Shown: positions 34,126-42,454 of the stretch, one piece after another
Numbering within the stretch: the first letter of the stretch is position 1
Layout: each line of letters begins with the position of its first letter
DNA from: Myxococcus virescens
GTDB lineage: Bacteria > Myxococcota > Myxococcia > Myxococcales > Myxococcaceae
Length of the DNA stretch: 64,000 nucleotides
NCBI RefSeq assembly: GCF_900101905.1
Contig: NZ_FNAJ01000002.1
Coordinates: 1 to 64,000 of the forward strand
Reading direction: 5' to 3'
Notes under the pieces: generated by a model
Database searches by the model: none
What the model saw: only the letters and a program-made list of their open reading frames with translations
Told to the model about the DNA's origin: nothing
Position numbers and translations under genes: made by a program

Positions 34126-35637
34126 ATGAATATGTCATTGATTTCCCTCGGGCTCTTGGTCGGCATGGCAGGGGTCGGCTGCGCGGGGCTCGACGAGGCC
34201 GAGGCGGTGGACGCCTCCGTATCGACGGACGCGACCTCCCAGGTCACCCAAGACCTGGTCACCCAGGTCACCGGTACCAGCCCGGTCACCTTCGTCGCCA
34301 TGTCGGGCAACGAGACGAAGCCTTACGACCAGTCCGCCACGTCGGTGGTGGCATACCTGCGGGACTCATCGACCGGGGCGTTCACGGCCTATCCGGGCAC
34401 GGGCTCCGCGGACGGCACCATCTCCGTGCCGAACGTCCCTTCCGGCCGCGTCTACCTGAAGCTGGGCTCGCGCTACCTGGTGAGCACCGGCCGCGCGTTC
34501 GATCTGGGCTCCACGGAGTGGGGCCGCGATGGCACCTTCGCCTCGCTGCCCACTCCCGTGACGGTGTCCGCCACCGGCCTGTCTCCCTGGCAACCGGGGG
34601 ACTTCCTGGACATGTATTCGTTGAACCCGGGCGCGTTCGGCTACGTCGACAGCATTGCCACGGGGCGCCCCCTGGCGGGCGCCACGTCGCTCTCCGGGCT
34701 GAGCTTCGATTACGCCAACATGCTCAACCCGGTGCTGCTCGACAGCGGCCGCGGGGATGTGTTCTCGCTGGCGCAGATGCGGTGGCAGACGAGCGCGAAT
34801 GGAGTGCCCTACCGCGCGATGCACAAGGTGCTCGACACGAGCATGACACAGGTGGAGGGCCAGCCCGTCACCGTCAGCGGAACCTTCACCCAGCCCGTCG
34901 CGACAGGCACCTTCGCGGTGGACTGGAGACGCTCGGCCTTCGAAGCCATGCGCACCCAGGTGAACCCGGACGCGGTCAGCACGTACAACGAGATATGGAT
35001 GTCCGCCCGGCCGGCCGCGCTGAGCTCGGCGCTCGCGTCCATCAGCGGGCCGCCGCTGCTCGTGAAGCTCAATCCTGACACGCAGCGGACCGACATCGTC
35101 ACGGGGAGCATGACCTACAACAACCCGCTCCCGGCGACGTGGCAGAAGGTGGCGCTCGCCGCCGCGGGCTTCACGAAGAGCTACGCGCTGGGAACCGCGA
35201 CGCCCTACACCATGAGCGTGGACATCCGCGTGGACCAGGAGGCGAGCGCGTTCACCGCCGCGCCCGTGGAGCCCCTCGTCGGGCCGGTGCAGGCGCCCCT
35301 GGTGAACACGCGCGGCGCGTTCCAGAACCTCACGGGCGTGGGGACCGACGCCTCGCTGCGCTGGTCGAAGCCGCTGGTCGGCACGGCCACGAACTACGTG
35401 GTGAACATCTACCGGCTCGGCACGAGCAACGGCTCCACCACCGCGACGCGCGTGGCGATGCTGCACACGGATCTCCAGAGCGTGTACCTGCCCCCGGACG
35501 TGCTGCGGGCGGGCGGGACGTACTTCGCGGAAATCCAGAGCTGGTACCAGCCCGGCTCGAGCCTCGCGACGAGCCCGTTCAAGCGCTCGCTGCCTCGAGG
35601 CCGCGCCAGCGTGCTTACCGGCATGTTCAGCCCGTAG
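34126..35637 (+). CDS. Large secreted lipoprotein of unknown function
   Basis: A 503-residue protein. The signal MNMSLISLGLLVGMAGVGC ends at the lipobox cysteine, residue 19. The mature protein is beta-rich and low in cysteine. Early segments such as ATSVVAYLRDSSTGAFTAYP and VPNVPSGRVYLKLGSRYLV look like carboxypeptidase-regulatory or Ig-like units. The last 120 residues (ASLRWSKPLVGTATNYVVNI, AGGTYFAEIQSWYQPG) resemble a fibronectin type III domain. I recognise no catalytic motif. It is isolated, with a hairpin 16 bases after the stop. Probably a surface protein. Confidence 0.78.
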   Translation: MNMSLISLGLLVGMAGVGCAGLDEAEAVDASVSTDATSQVTQDLVTQVTGTSPVTFVAMSGNETKPYDQSATSVVAYLRDSSTGAFTAYPGTGSADGTISVPNVPSGRVYLKLGSRYLVSTGRAFDLGSTEWGRDGTFASLPTPVTVSATGLSPWQPGDFLDMYSLNPGAFGYVDSIATGRPLAGATSLSGLSFDYANMLNPVLLDSGRGDVFSLAQMRWQTSANGVPYRAMHKVLDTSMTQVEGQPVTVSGTFTQPVATGTFAVDWRRSAFEAMRTQVNPDAVSTYNEIWMSARPAALSSALASISGPPLLVKLNPDTQRTDIVTGSMTYNNPLPATWQKVALAAAGFTKSYALGTATPYTMSVDIRVDQEASAFTAAPVEPLVGPVQAPLVNTRGAFQNLTGVGTDASLRWSKPLVGTATNYVVNIYRLGTSNGSTTATRVAMLHTDLQSVYLPPDVLRAGGTYFAEIQSWYQPGSSLATSPFKRSLPRGRASVLTGMFSP

Positions 35638-35653
35638 ACGTTGAAGTCCTGGG

Positions 35654-35679
35654 AAGGGAGGGAGCCCGCTCCCTCTCTT
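35654..35679 (+). terminator. Intrinsic terminator candidate after the lipoprotein gene
   Basis: An 11-base-pair stem, 35654-35664 with 35669-35679, one G-T pair, closing a 4-base loop, followed by CCTCACG. It starts 17 bases after the stop at 35637. The T run is poor, but position and stem are good. Confidence 0.55.
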
Positions 35680-35792
35680 CCTCACGAGCCGCATCGCTTC
35701 CGGGGGTAGGCTCATCATACGCAGCGCGTTGGGGATTCCCGGTGCGGGCTCGCGTCCGTTGGCTGCTGGTGGGAATCGCGTAGGGTGGATGG

Positions 35793-36055
35793 ATGGCTTC
35801 GAAGCGCGTTCCCACCGTCACTGAGATCGGGCCCGGCACCTCGGGGCTCCAGGCCGCGTTCTGCGACGACGTGCCGCAAGTCTTCACCCGCGCTGACTTC
35901 CGCCGTTGGACGCAGTGGGGTGGTTCGGCTTCACGCCGGAGCGCTGGTGGCCCGGCGCGGTGGAGGCGGGCGAGGACATGAAGGCCGACCTGTTCGTGCG
36001 GGGACTGCCGTCCCCCCGCGAGGCGAACCTCTTCCCCGTCATGGCGCGGACCTGA
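35793..36055 (+). pseudogene. Small gene interrupted by an apparent frameshift
   Basis: ATG 35793 opens MASKRVPTVTEIGPGTSGLQ and FTRADFRRWTQW. At the GTGGGGTGG run near 35925 the frame that reads on as WFGFTPERWWPGAVEAGE and LPSPREANLFPVMART to the stop at 36053-36055 lies one base away. Joined by one inserted base, the product would have 87 residues, with protein-like codon usage in both halves. The frame as it stands continues into low-complexity arginine-rich sequence. Either a real frameshift or a sequence error in a G run. I do not recognise the family. Confidence 0.5.
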
Positions 36056-36070
36056 GTCCGGGCCCGCGGC

Positions 36071-37285
36071 TCAGAGGTAGCTCATCCAGGGACTGGAGGA
36101 GCGGGCCTTCAGCGCGGCGAAGGCGCGGCAGGCGAACCACATGGGCACCGTCGTCAGCAGCGCCATGAGCCAGAGTGCGCTGACATTCGGCAGGCTGAAC
36201 AGCGCGCCCTGGTTGGGACCGAAGGTGAGCAGCGCGAGCTTGTTCATCGCGTGCAGCAGCAGGTACAGGTGGACGACGTAGAAGAACAGCGGCGCGGCGC
36301 CGAACACCGCCAGGGTGGATGTCAGTGACGCAGGCGCTTTGTCCAGCAGCGCCAGCAGGCCCGCGCCCACGCCGAGCGTCAGCAGCAGGAAGTCGAGCGA
36401 CGGCGGGTACTTCGTCAGATTGACGAAGGACATGACCGTTTCCATCGGCGTAGCGCCGGGCGACCACGGCAAGGGCTCGCCGTAGACGTTGATGAGGCGC
36501 AGCAGCACGAAGAGGCCCACCGATGAGGCGGACGCCAGCAGCAGGCGGCGGCGCCTCACCGCTGGGGCGACCTGGGACGAGAACCACGGTCCCACCGCGA
36601 AGCCCAGCGCGATGACGCCCATCCACGGCAGGACGGGGTAGGACGTCTTGAGCTGCGCGCCCCACGGAAGGGCGATGAAGCCCCGGTCATGCAGCAGCGC
36701 CCACAGGGCCTGTCCCGGCTGGCCCGCTTCGAAGTGAATCGGGTCGAGCAGGTTGTGGCCGAAAATCACGAGCAGCGCGAAGGTGAGCAGCGCGGGTCGT
36801 GGCAGGTAGAGCAGGGCGGACAGCACCATCATCGACAGGCCAATCGCGCCGATGACCTGGAAGTAATAGGTCCGGGGCAGGAGCGTGAAGGTCCAGGCGA
36901 AGTTGATGACGGTCAGCTCCAGCACGAGCAGGAAGAGGCCGCGCTTGAACAGGAAGCTTGAGGCCGCTTTGCGCCCTCCGTGCCGCTGGCCATAGAGCCA
37001 GGCCGCCACGCCCGTCAGGATGACGAACACGGGCGCGCAGAGGTGCGCGGCGAACCGCGTGAAGAAGAGGCTGGGCGGCGTGGCGGATATCACCACCGGG
37101 TCGCTCACCTGTGCGTGCAGGTAGAAGTACTCCCGCACGTGGTCGACAATCATCAGCGCCATGACCAGCCCTCGGAGGGCGTCGATGCCGACGATGCGGC
37201 GGCCCTTGGCGCCCACCGCCTCACGCGACGAGGCGGCGGAAGGGGCGGCGAAGTCGGGGCGTGGTGTCTGAGCGAGTTGTGTCAT
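36071..37285 (-). CDS. Multi-pass membrane protein, DUF1624/HGSNAT-like
   Basis: A 404-residue integral membrane protein with about ten hydrophobic segments. The N-terminal cytoplasmic 28 residues precede RIVGIDALRGLVMALMIVDH, the signature of the DUF1624/heparan-alpha-glucosaminide N-acetyltransferase-like family; the histidine of MIVDHVREY is the conserved one in the first helix. Further conserved parts are FFTRFAAHLCAPVFVILTG and FKRGLFLLVLELTVINFAW. Members move acyl groups across the membrane or are uncharacterised. It stands alone, downstream of the MerR gene on the same strand but 349 bases away. Confidence 0.82.
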   Translation of the reverse strand: MTQLAQTPRPDFAAPSAASSREAVGAKGRRIVGIDALRGLVMALMIVDHVREYFYLHAQVSDPVVISATPPSLFFTRFAAHLCAPVFVILTGVAAWLYGQRHGGRKAASSFLFKRGLFLLVLELTVINFAWTFTLLPRTYYFQVIGAIGLSMMVLSALLYLPRPALLTFALLVIFGHNLLDPIHFEAGQPGQALWALLHDRGFIALPWGAQLKTSYPVLPWMGVIALGFAVGPWFSSQVAPAVRRRRLLLASASSVGLFVLLRLINVYGEPLPWSPGATPMETVMSFVNLTKYPPSLDFLLLTLGVGAGLLALLDKAPASLTSTLAVFGAAPLFFYVVHLYLLLHAMNKLALLTFGPNQGALFSLPNVSALWLMALLTTVPMWFACRAFAALKARSSSPWMSYL

Positions 37286-37634
37286 CGCGAGCGAGGGGAG
37301 AAGGCCATCCTCGTGGTGGCTCGTGGAACATGTATGCGCTCCTGGCCCTGGCCTGCTGCCCTGGTAACGCCCGCGGGGTCTGCGTTGGATAGCAGGGGCA
37401 TGTCCCGCCTGCAGGAGGAAAGCAGCGGGAAGAATCCCCGTTCTCCCTCGTGGGGGAGGAGTATGTGGATTTTATTGTATTTGTATCGCGATGGCAATAG
37501 CGGGGCCTTGCCCAGGCGCGGACGTGCCCTGGAGAGGGCGTCCATGCGGGCCCGCCGTCTGACGCCTGCTCCCTGTGTTGCGTGCCGCAGCCGTTCGCGA
37601 GTCCCCCTGCCCGCGAACCCACGGACGGCGGCAC
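37286..37634. other. Intergenic region
   Basis: 349 bases upstream of the membrane-protein gene and downstream of the MerR gene. It has a local AT-rich stretch at 37460-37495 (TGGATTTTATTGTATTTGTA), likely promoter DNA for the minus-strand gene at 37285. No coding frame or strong hairpin convinces me. Confidence 0.4.
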
Positions 37635-38114
37635 CTATTCGCGCGCCGGACGTGATGGGGCTTGCTTCCGGCGGCGCGTGCGCCCGCCTTCGCTCCCGTG
37701 CGACGCGTGCGCCGGCCTTTGTCTGGAGGCCGTGGCAGCCGACAGGAACTGGCGAAACCTGGGACATGCCATGTGGCTCGGCGCGGGACAGTTCGCCGCG
37801 TGCCGCAAGCCATCGCGCATGGCGCTCAGCCGCCGGATGGTGCGGTCGAGCTCCTCCGCCTTCGCGCTCAGCAGCTCCCGGTCAATGCGCGGTGGCCCGT
37901 CCGGCGCGAACATCCGAGCCAGCTCATCCAGTGAGAAGCCGGCTTCGCGTCCCAGGGCGATGAGTGCGAGCCGCTCCAGCACATCGGGATTGAACAGGCG
38001 GCGCAGGCCTCGCCTGCCCGTCGAGGAGAGCAGGCCCTTTGTCTCGTAGAAGCGCAGCGTCGAGGCAGGAACGCCCGTTCGCCGGGCCACCTCGGTGATG
38101 TCCAGGTCTCTCAC
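37635..38114 (-). CDS. MerR-family transcriptional regulator
   Basis: A 159-residue regulator. The N-terminal winged helix is LDITEVARRTGVPASTLRFY followed by ETKGLLSSTGRRGLRRLFN, the classical MerR start. A helical dimerisation segment (LSAKAEELDRTIRRLSAMRD) precedes the pair of cysteines in CPAPSHMACPRF, near residues 109-117, that could bind a metal or thiol signal. The last 40 residues are basic and poorly conserved. It is divergent from the methyltransferase at 38192 and the shared region carries a MerR-type promoter, so that methyltransferase is the probable target. Confidence 0.88.
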   Translation of the reverse strand: MRDLDITEVARRTGVPASTLRFYETKGLLSSTGRRGLRRLFNPDVLERLALIALGREAGFSLDELARMFAPDGPPRIDRELLSAKAEELDRTIRRLSAMRDGLRHAANCPAPSHMACPRFRQFLSAATASRQRPAHASHGSEGGRTRRRKQAPSRPARE

Positions 38115-38118
38115 CCTG

Positions 38119-38149
38119 TTGACCTCAAGTCGACTTGAACTGGCACTGT
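38119..38149 (+). promoter_or_regulatory. MerR-type promoter/operator
   Basis: TTGACC at 38119-38124 is the -35. A perfect 14-base palindrome, TCAAGTCGACTTGA, spans 38125-38138. CACTGT at 38144-38149 is a -10 candidate, giving a 19-base spacer, the overlong spacing that MerR proteins correct by twisting DNA. It faces the methyltransferase gene, whose start is 43 bases downstream. Confidence 0.7.
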
Positions 38150-38191
38150 ACGGCCTTCATTTCTTGAAGGCATGTGAAGGGAGACGCCCAG

Positions 38192-39055
38192 ATGGCATCT
38201 GGTCACCAGCCCCCGGAGGGGCAGGCAGCGCTTTGGAATGGCCTCGCGGGACAGGCCTGGGTCGATAGTCGGGACCTGCTCGAAGGGATGTTCAAGCCGT
38301 TCGAGGAACTGCTCGTCGAAGCTGTCCAAGCCCGTGGCGCGCGTCAGGTGCTCGACGTGGGTTGTGGGACGGGCAGCACGACGCTCGCCGTCGCGCGGCG
38401 GCTCGGTGCCCAGGGACACTGCGTCGGCATCGACATTTCCGCGCCCATGCTCGCGGCGGCGCGGGCCCGGGCCGAAGCGGAGCATGTGGCCGCCAGCTTC
38501 ATCGAGGCCAACGCGGAGCATCACGCCTTCGAGCGAGGGCGCTTCGACATGCTGATTTCACGCTTCGGCGTGATGTTCTTCGACGATGCCGTCCAGGCCT
38601 TCGTGAACCTGAGACGTTCCGCAAGGGAGAATGCCAGGCTGAGCCTCATCGCCTGGCGAAGCCCCTCGGAGAACCCGTTCATGACGACCGCCGAGCGGGC
38701 CGCGGCGCCCCTCCTTCCAAACATGCCCGCCCGCCAGCCGAACGCGCCGGGCCAGTTCGCCTTCGCGGATGGGGACCGGGTCCATCGCATCCTGGAGCAG
38801 AGCGGCTGGATGGACATTGGCATCCACCCCATTGATGCCACCTGCACCCTGCCTGAGCGGGGGTTGGTCCAGTACCTGACCCGGTTTGGGCCCCTCGGCC
38901 GCGTTCTTCACGAAGCCGACGAGAGGACCCGGACTCACGTCATCGAAACCGTTCGCGCCGCCTTCAACCCCTATGTGCACGGCGACGAGGTGCGCTTCAC
39001 CGCCGCTTGCTGGCGGGTCGAAGCTCGCGCTCCCGCTGAGGTCCTCTCGGCGTGA
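38192..39055 (+). CDS. SAM-dependent class I methyltransferase
   Basis: A 287-residue methyltransferase. The SAM-binding motif VLDVGCGTGSTTLAVARRLG (near residue 55) and the acidic second motif GIDISAPML are clear; motif IV is FDMLISRFGVMFFDD. The C-terminal part has a SAM-methyltransferase-like lid region. ATG 38192 is favoured over the GTG at 38174 by GAAGGGAG 8 bases upstream. It is controlled, I infer, by the adjacent MerR regulator through the promoter at 38119. The substrate is unknown; this type is commonly involved in small-molecule or antibiotic/toxic-compound methylation. Confidence 0.9.
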   Translation: MASGHQPPEGQAALWNGLAGQAWVDSRDLLEGMFKPFEELLVEAVQARGARQVLDVGCGTGSTTLAVARRLGAQGHCVGIDISAPMLAAARARAEAEHVAASFIEANAEHHAFERGRFDMLISRFGVMFFDDAVQAFVNLRRSARENARLSLIAWRSPSENPFMTTAERAAAPLLPNMPARQPNAPGQFAFADGDRVHRILEQSGWMDIGIHPIDATCTLPERGLVQYLTRFGPLGRVLHEADERTRTHVIETVRAAFNPYVHGDEVRFTAACWRVEARAPAEVLSA

Positions 39056-39111
39056 CGTGGCGGGCGGCTCCCTGAAGGCCGCCGTCACCAGTCCGGGAGA
39101 AGGTTCGGGGA

Positions 39112-39729
39112 CTACTGCTGCCGGCCCTCGATGGCGCACATGAGCACCGCCGCCGCGATGCCGAACCGCCGGTCCAGCTGGCGGTGGGTGTCCATGGAGA
39201 AGTCCAAATCAATCTTCTGGATGAACGGGTTGAAGCGCTGGTGGAAGGCGAGCACCTGGTTGAGGCCCATCGTCCCGGTGAAGGACTGGGGAATCAGCGC
39301 GGTCAGGAAGCGGCGCACCAGCGCCAACATCATGCTGTCCTCTTCAATCTTCCCCACCTCCTGGTCATTCGCGTCCAGCACCAGCCACTGGTCGCGGAGG
39401 ATGGAGCGCAGGCCCTTGCGGCGCAGCGCGCCCACGCGCTCGCCCGTGGTGGCATCCGTCACGTCGTACGTCATGCCGAAGTCGAGGATGCCGCGCGCCT
39501 TGATGGTGAGCAGCTCCTCACGCATCTCCTCGTCGCTGTAGATGCGGATGTCCTCCTTCAACTTGAAGGCCTTCAGCTTCGAGTAGAAGGCGAGGTTGCC
39601 CGCCTCGTCGTAGATGTGGAACGCGTCGCCGAACAGCTTGAAGAACTTGCGGCGAATCATGTAGCGCGTCTGGCCGAAGCGGCCGGGGGCCAGGTGGCTG
39701 GGAGGACGGGTCTGGAGTGCGGTCGACAT
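39112..39729 (-). CDS. LURP-one/scramblase-like protein
   Basis: A 205-residue protein matching the LURP-one-related/phospholipid-scramblase-like tubby fold. It has RYMIRRKFFKLFGDAFHIYD, NLAFYSKLKAFKLKEDIRIY, GMTYDVTDATTGERVGALRR and a C-terminal hydrophobic helix FGIAAAVLMCAIEG. There is no signal peptide. The family folds into a beta-barrel around a central helix, and bacterial members have no settled function. The start is the second ATG (39727-39729); the first, 4 codons upstream, gives MGGG and is less likely. It is monocistronic. Confidence 0.82.
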   Translation of the reverse strand: MSTALQTRPPSHLAPGRFGQTRYMIRRKFFKLFGDAFHIYDEAGNLAFYSKLKAFKLKEDIRIYSDEEMREELLTIKARGILDFGMTYDVTDATTGERVGALRRKGLRSILRDQWLVLDANDQEVGKIEEDSMMLALVRRFLTALIPQSFTGTMGLNQVLAFHQRFNPFIQKIDLDFSMDTHRQLDRRFGIAAAVLMCAIEGRQQ

Positions 39730-39816
39730 TCCGCCACCCATAGCAAAGGTCGCCAGTGACTGGCACGGGGCTCCCGCTCATCGCGAGCCCGGTAATTCCC
39801 GCGAGGCGTCAGCGTT

Positions 39817-40380
39817 TCAGCGGGAAGGCGGGTACTTCTGCAGCTTGCGCTGGAGCGAGCGCCGGTGGATGCCCAGCTTGCGCGCCGCCTCGGAGATGTT
39901 GCCGCCGCAGTCCGCCAGCACGCGGTTGATGTGCTCCCACTCGGCGCGCGCCAGGGACGGGGCCTCGAAGCGCTCCGAGGTCGCGACGGAGGGCTCGCCG
40001 GACGCACGCGCGAAGGCCGCGAGCAGGTCATCCGCGTCCGCGGGCTTCGGGAGGTAGTTCACCGCGCCCAGCCGGATGGCATCCACCGTGGTGGCGATGC
40101 TTCCGTAACCCGTGAGGACGACGACGCGCGTGGAGGCATCCACCGCCAGCAAATCCCTCACCACCTCCAGGCCGCTGCGGCCCGGCATGCGCAGGTCCAC
40201 CACCGCGTACTCGGGCGACTCGCGGCGCGCGGCGGCGAGGGCCTCGTCGTAGTCCCCCGCGGTGGTGACGTCCCAGCCGCGCTCGCGGAAGGCGCGGGCC
40301 AGCCGCTCACGGAGGGTGGAATCGTCATCCACCAGCAACAGGCTGGGGCGCTGCTCCGTGCCCGCGCTCGCGATGCTCAT
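39817..40380 (-). CDS. RegA/ActR/PrrA-type response regulator
   Basis: A 187-residue regulator with a receiver (LLLVDDDSTLRERLARAFRE, phospho-acceptor D62 in AVVDLRMPGRSGLEV, conserved threonine-region VVLTGYGSIATTV, lysine in YLPKPADADDLL). A Fis-like helix-turn-helix follows at residues about 140-185 (VLADCGGNISEAARKLGIHR then RSLQRKLQKY). YGSIATTVDAIRLGAVNYL is characteristic of the redox-responsive RegA/PrrA family. Its start overlaps the stop of the kinase gene (ATGA), so the two are coupled. It should activate genes in response to the quinone-pool state. Confidence 0.93.
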   Translation of the reverse strand: MSIASAGTEQRPSLLLVDDDSTLRERLARAFRERGWDVTTAGDYDEALAAARRESPEYAVVDLRMPGRSGLEVVRDLLAVDASTRVVVLTGYGSIATTVDAIRLGAVNYLPKPADADDLLAAFARASGEPSVATSERFEAPSLARAEWEHINRVLADCGGNISEAARKLGIHRRSLQRKLQKYPPSR

Positions 40381-41687
40381 GGCGTCCCCTCCGTCACCGG
40401 CAGGGAGAGGCTCGCCGTGGTGCCCCGGCCCGGCGTCGAGCGCAGCTCCAGGGAGCCGCCCAGTTGCTCCACCAGCGTGCGCGCCAGGAAGAGCCCCAGG
40501 CCCATGCCTTCGCCCGGTGGCTTGGTGGTGAAGAAGGGCTCGCCCGCCCGGGACAACACGTCCGCCGCCATCCCCGTGCCCGCGTCGCGCACCTCCAGCA
40601 GGGCACCTTCACCGCGCGCTTGCACGCGCAGCTCCACGGGACGTGACACCTGAGACGCCTGGAGCGCGTTCTTCACCAGCCCGCGCAGCACCCGGGCCAG
40701 CGCCCGGGGCGGGCCGTGGACGTGCCAGTCGCGGGCCTCGGTGGGCAGTTCGACCGTCACCCGCTCCGCGCCAGGGAGCTCCGCCAGCATGTCCTCCACC
40801 AGCCGGCCCAGGGGCACGGGGAGGAAGGGCTCACCCGTCGTCTGCCCGGCGTCCGCGGACATCTGCACCAGGACGTCGCGGCAGCGGTCCACCTGCTGGC
40901 GGATGAGGCGCAGGTCCTCGCGAACGGACTCGGAGGTGCCCGCGGTGGCCAGCGCGCGCTCCACCTCCTTCGCCACCACGGCGATGGTGGACAGCGGCGT
41001 GGACAGCTCGTGCGCGGCGCCCGCGGCGAGCGTCGCCAGCGAGGCCACCTTCTCCCGCCGCGCGTGCAGCGCGCGCGCCTGCGCCAGCTCCTGCTCCCGC
41101 GCCCCGAGCGCCCGCGTGACGCGCTGGACGAAGTAGACGATGAAGCCCGCGGCCACGGCGAAGGCCACCCACATGCCGTTGATGTGCAGCCGCATCAGCT
41201 CCGCGTGGTCCGGCCGCGACAGGCCCGCTGGCAGCTCCACGTCCTGCAACACGAACAGCGAGCCGAAGGCCGTCAGTGTGAAGCCGAGCAGACCCCACAT
41301 CCACCGCGAGGGCAGCAGCACGGTGCCCAGCGCCACGTTCACCAGGTAGAGCGTGGTGAAGGGGTTGTGCGTGCCGCCGCTGAGGGCCAGCAAGCCGGTG
41401 AGCACCAGCGTGTCCCACAGCATCAGCTTGCCAAGGGTGCCCTCCGTCACCCGGAGGCCGCGCGCCAGCCACGTTCGCACCGACACGTTGGTCAGCGCCT
41501 CCAGGCCCAGCAGCGCGGCCAGCTCCGGTATGGGCAGCGCCAGCTCCAACCCGAAGGCCGCCACGCCGATGACGAGCGTCTGGCCCAATAGCAGGCCCCA
41601 TCGCAAGCGCAGCAGCCACTCCAGGTTGATGCGGGCCCGGGAGTCGGGCTCTGGGAGCGGCGGGGCGGCTTGGGGCGGAGGCGTCAT
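40377..41687 (-). CDS. RegB/PrrB-type redox sensor histidine kinase
   Basis: A 436-residue membrane kinase. Six transmembrane segments span residues about 28-190. GGTHNPF at residues 104-110 is the quinone-binding motif of RegB family sensors. The H-box AAHELSTPLSTIAVVAKEV, with H226, has the LST-TPLSTI pattern of RegB. The ATP-binding domain ends in FFTTKPPGEGMGLGLFLART. The start ATG overlaps the stop of the upstream lipoprotein gene. It should autophosphorylate when the membrane quinone pool or oxygen status changes and pass phosphate to the regulator at 39817. No cysteine close to the H-box, so redox sensing would depend on the membrane motif. Confidence 0.93.
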   Translation of the reverse strand: MTPPPQAAPPLPEPDSRARINLEWLLRLRWGLLLGQTLVIGVAAFGLELALPIPELAALLGLEALTNVSVRTWLARGLRVTEGTLGKLMLWDTLVLTGLLALSGGTHNPFTTLYLVNVALGTVLLPSRWMWGLLGFTLTAFGSLFVLQDVELPAGLSRPDHAELMRLHINGMWVAFAVAAGFIVYFVQRVTRALGAREQELAQARALHARREKVASLATLAAGAAHELSTPLSTIAVVAKEVERALATAGTSESVREDLRLIRQQVDRCRDVLVQMSADAGQTTGEPFLPVPLGRLVEDMLAELPGAERVTVELPTEARDWHVHGPPRALARVLRGLVKNALQASQVSRPVELRVQARGEGALLEVRDAGTGMAADVLSRAGEPFFTTKPPGEGMGLGLFLARTLVEQLGGSLELRSTPGRGTTASLSLPVTEGTP

Positions 41688-42451
41688 GGTGCGACGGAGG
41701 AGGGAGGCACCACCGAGCGGGCCACGTTGCCCACCAGGTCCACGTTGGCGGGTGGCTGCTCGGCGCTGACGCCATCCAGCCACGTATCCCACGAGAGCGC
41801 AAAGACGAGCTGCGTGTGAGGCGCGGCTTCCGACAGCGTCACCCACTCCAGTAGCACGTCCACCGAGGCGCGCGTCTGGAAGCTCACCTCGAAGGGCTGG
41901 GGCTCGCTGTCCTGTCCGGTGCTCAGGGTGCCACGCAGGTGCAGGCTGCGGCCCACCATGTCCACCGGCGCGTCGCCCTGGGCGGCCGCGGCCAGTCCTT
42001 GCGCGTCGTTGCCCGCGGGCTCGAAGTTGAGGCGCGCGTGGCAGTAGCGGCCCGGCGGCGGGTGCACCGCGCCCAGCGGAAGGACCGTCCCATCCGCGCT
42101 GCCCAGGTTCACGACGTGGGCGGTGTCCAGTCGCGTGGGGTGGGTCACCGTGTGGTGGGCCCACGCCGTGCCCACGGGGGACAGCTGACGCAGGAAGCGT
42201 TTCCAGCCGACCCCCGCGCACGGGAGCAGCTCCACGCTGCCCAGCGTGACGAAGCCGCTGGTGAGGACGGCGCGGGTGCCCTGGTCGTTCATGAGCTCGC
42301 GCGCGCCGGCCGCGCCCGAGATGGGCCGCGCCCGGGCGGTGATGAGCGCGAGGTCGAGCGTCATGCCGTCCTGGACGTTGGTGCCGCCGCAGCCGGCGAG
42401 AGACAGGAGCGCGGCGGCGCCCACGGTGACGGGCTTGAGGAAGGTGCGCAT
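41684..42451 (-). CDS. Lipoprotein of the RegBA-linked operon
   Basis: A 255-residue lipoprotein. The signal ends in SLAGC with the cysteine at residue 21. The body has beta-rich segments (LTSGFVTLGSVELLPCAG, HVVNLGSADGTVLPLGAVHP, YCHARLNFEPAGNDAQG, LLEWVTLSEAAPHTQLVFAL) that remind me of MbnP-like proteins, which bind or handle copper, but this resemblance is weak. The gene starts 3 bases after the stop of the outer-membrane gene and overlaps the kinase start (ATGA), so all four are one transcript. A role as the envelope sensor or cargo protein of the system is inference. Confidence 0.72.
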   Translation of the reverse strand: MRTFLKPVTVGAAALLSLAGCGGTNVQDGMTLDLALITARARPISGAAGARELMNDQGTRAVLTSGFVTLGSVELLPCAGVGWKRFLRQLSPVGTAWAHHTVTHPTRLDTAHVVNLGSADGTVLPLGAVHPPPGRYCHARLNFEPAGNDAQGLAAAAQGDAPVDMVGRSLHLRGTLSTGQDSEPQPFEVSFQTRASVDVLLEWVTLSEAAPHTQLVFALSWDTWLDGVSAEQPPANVDLVGNVARSVVPPSSVAP

Positions 42452-42454
42452 GGT

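Noticed and set aside
36053-36075. Imperfect inverted repeat GAGTCCGGGCCCGCGGCTC between convergent genes
   Set aside because: Only short broken stems and no T tract; not enough for a terminator call.
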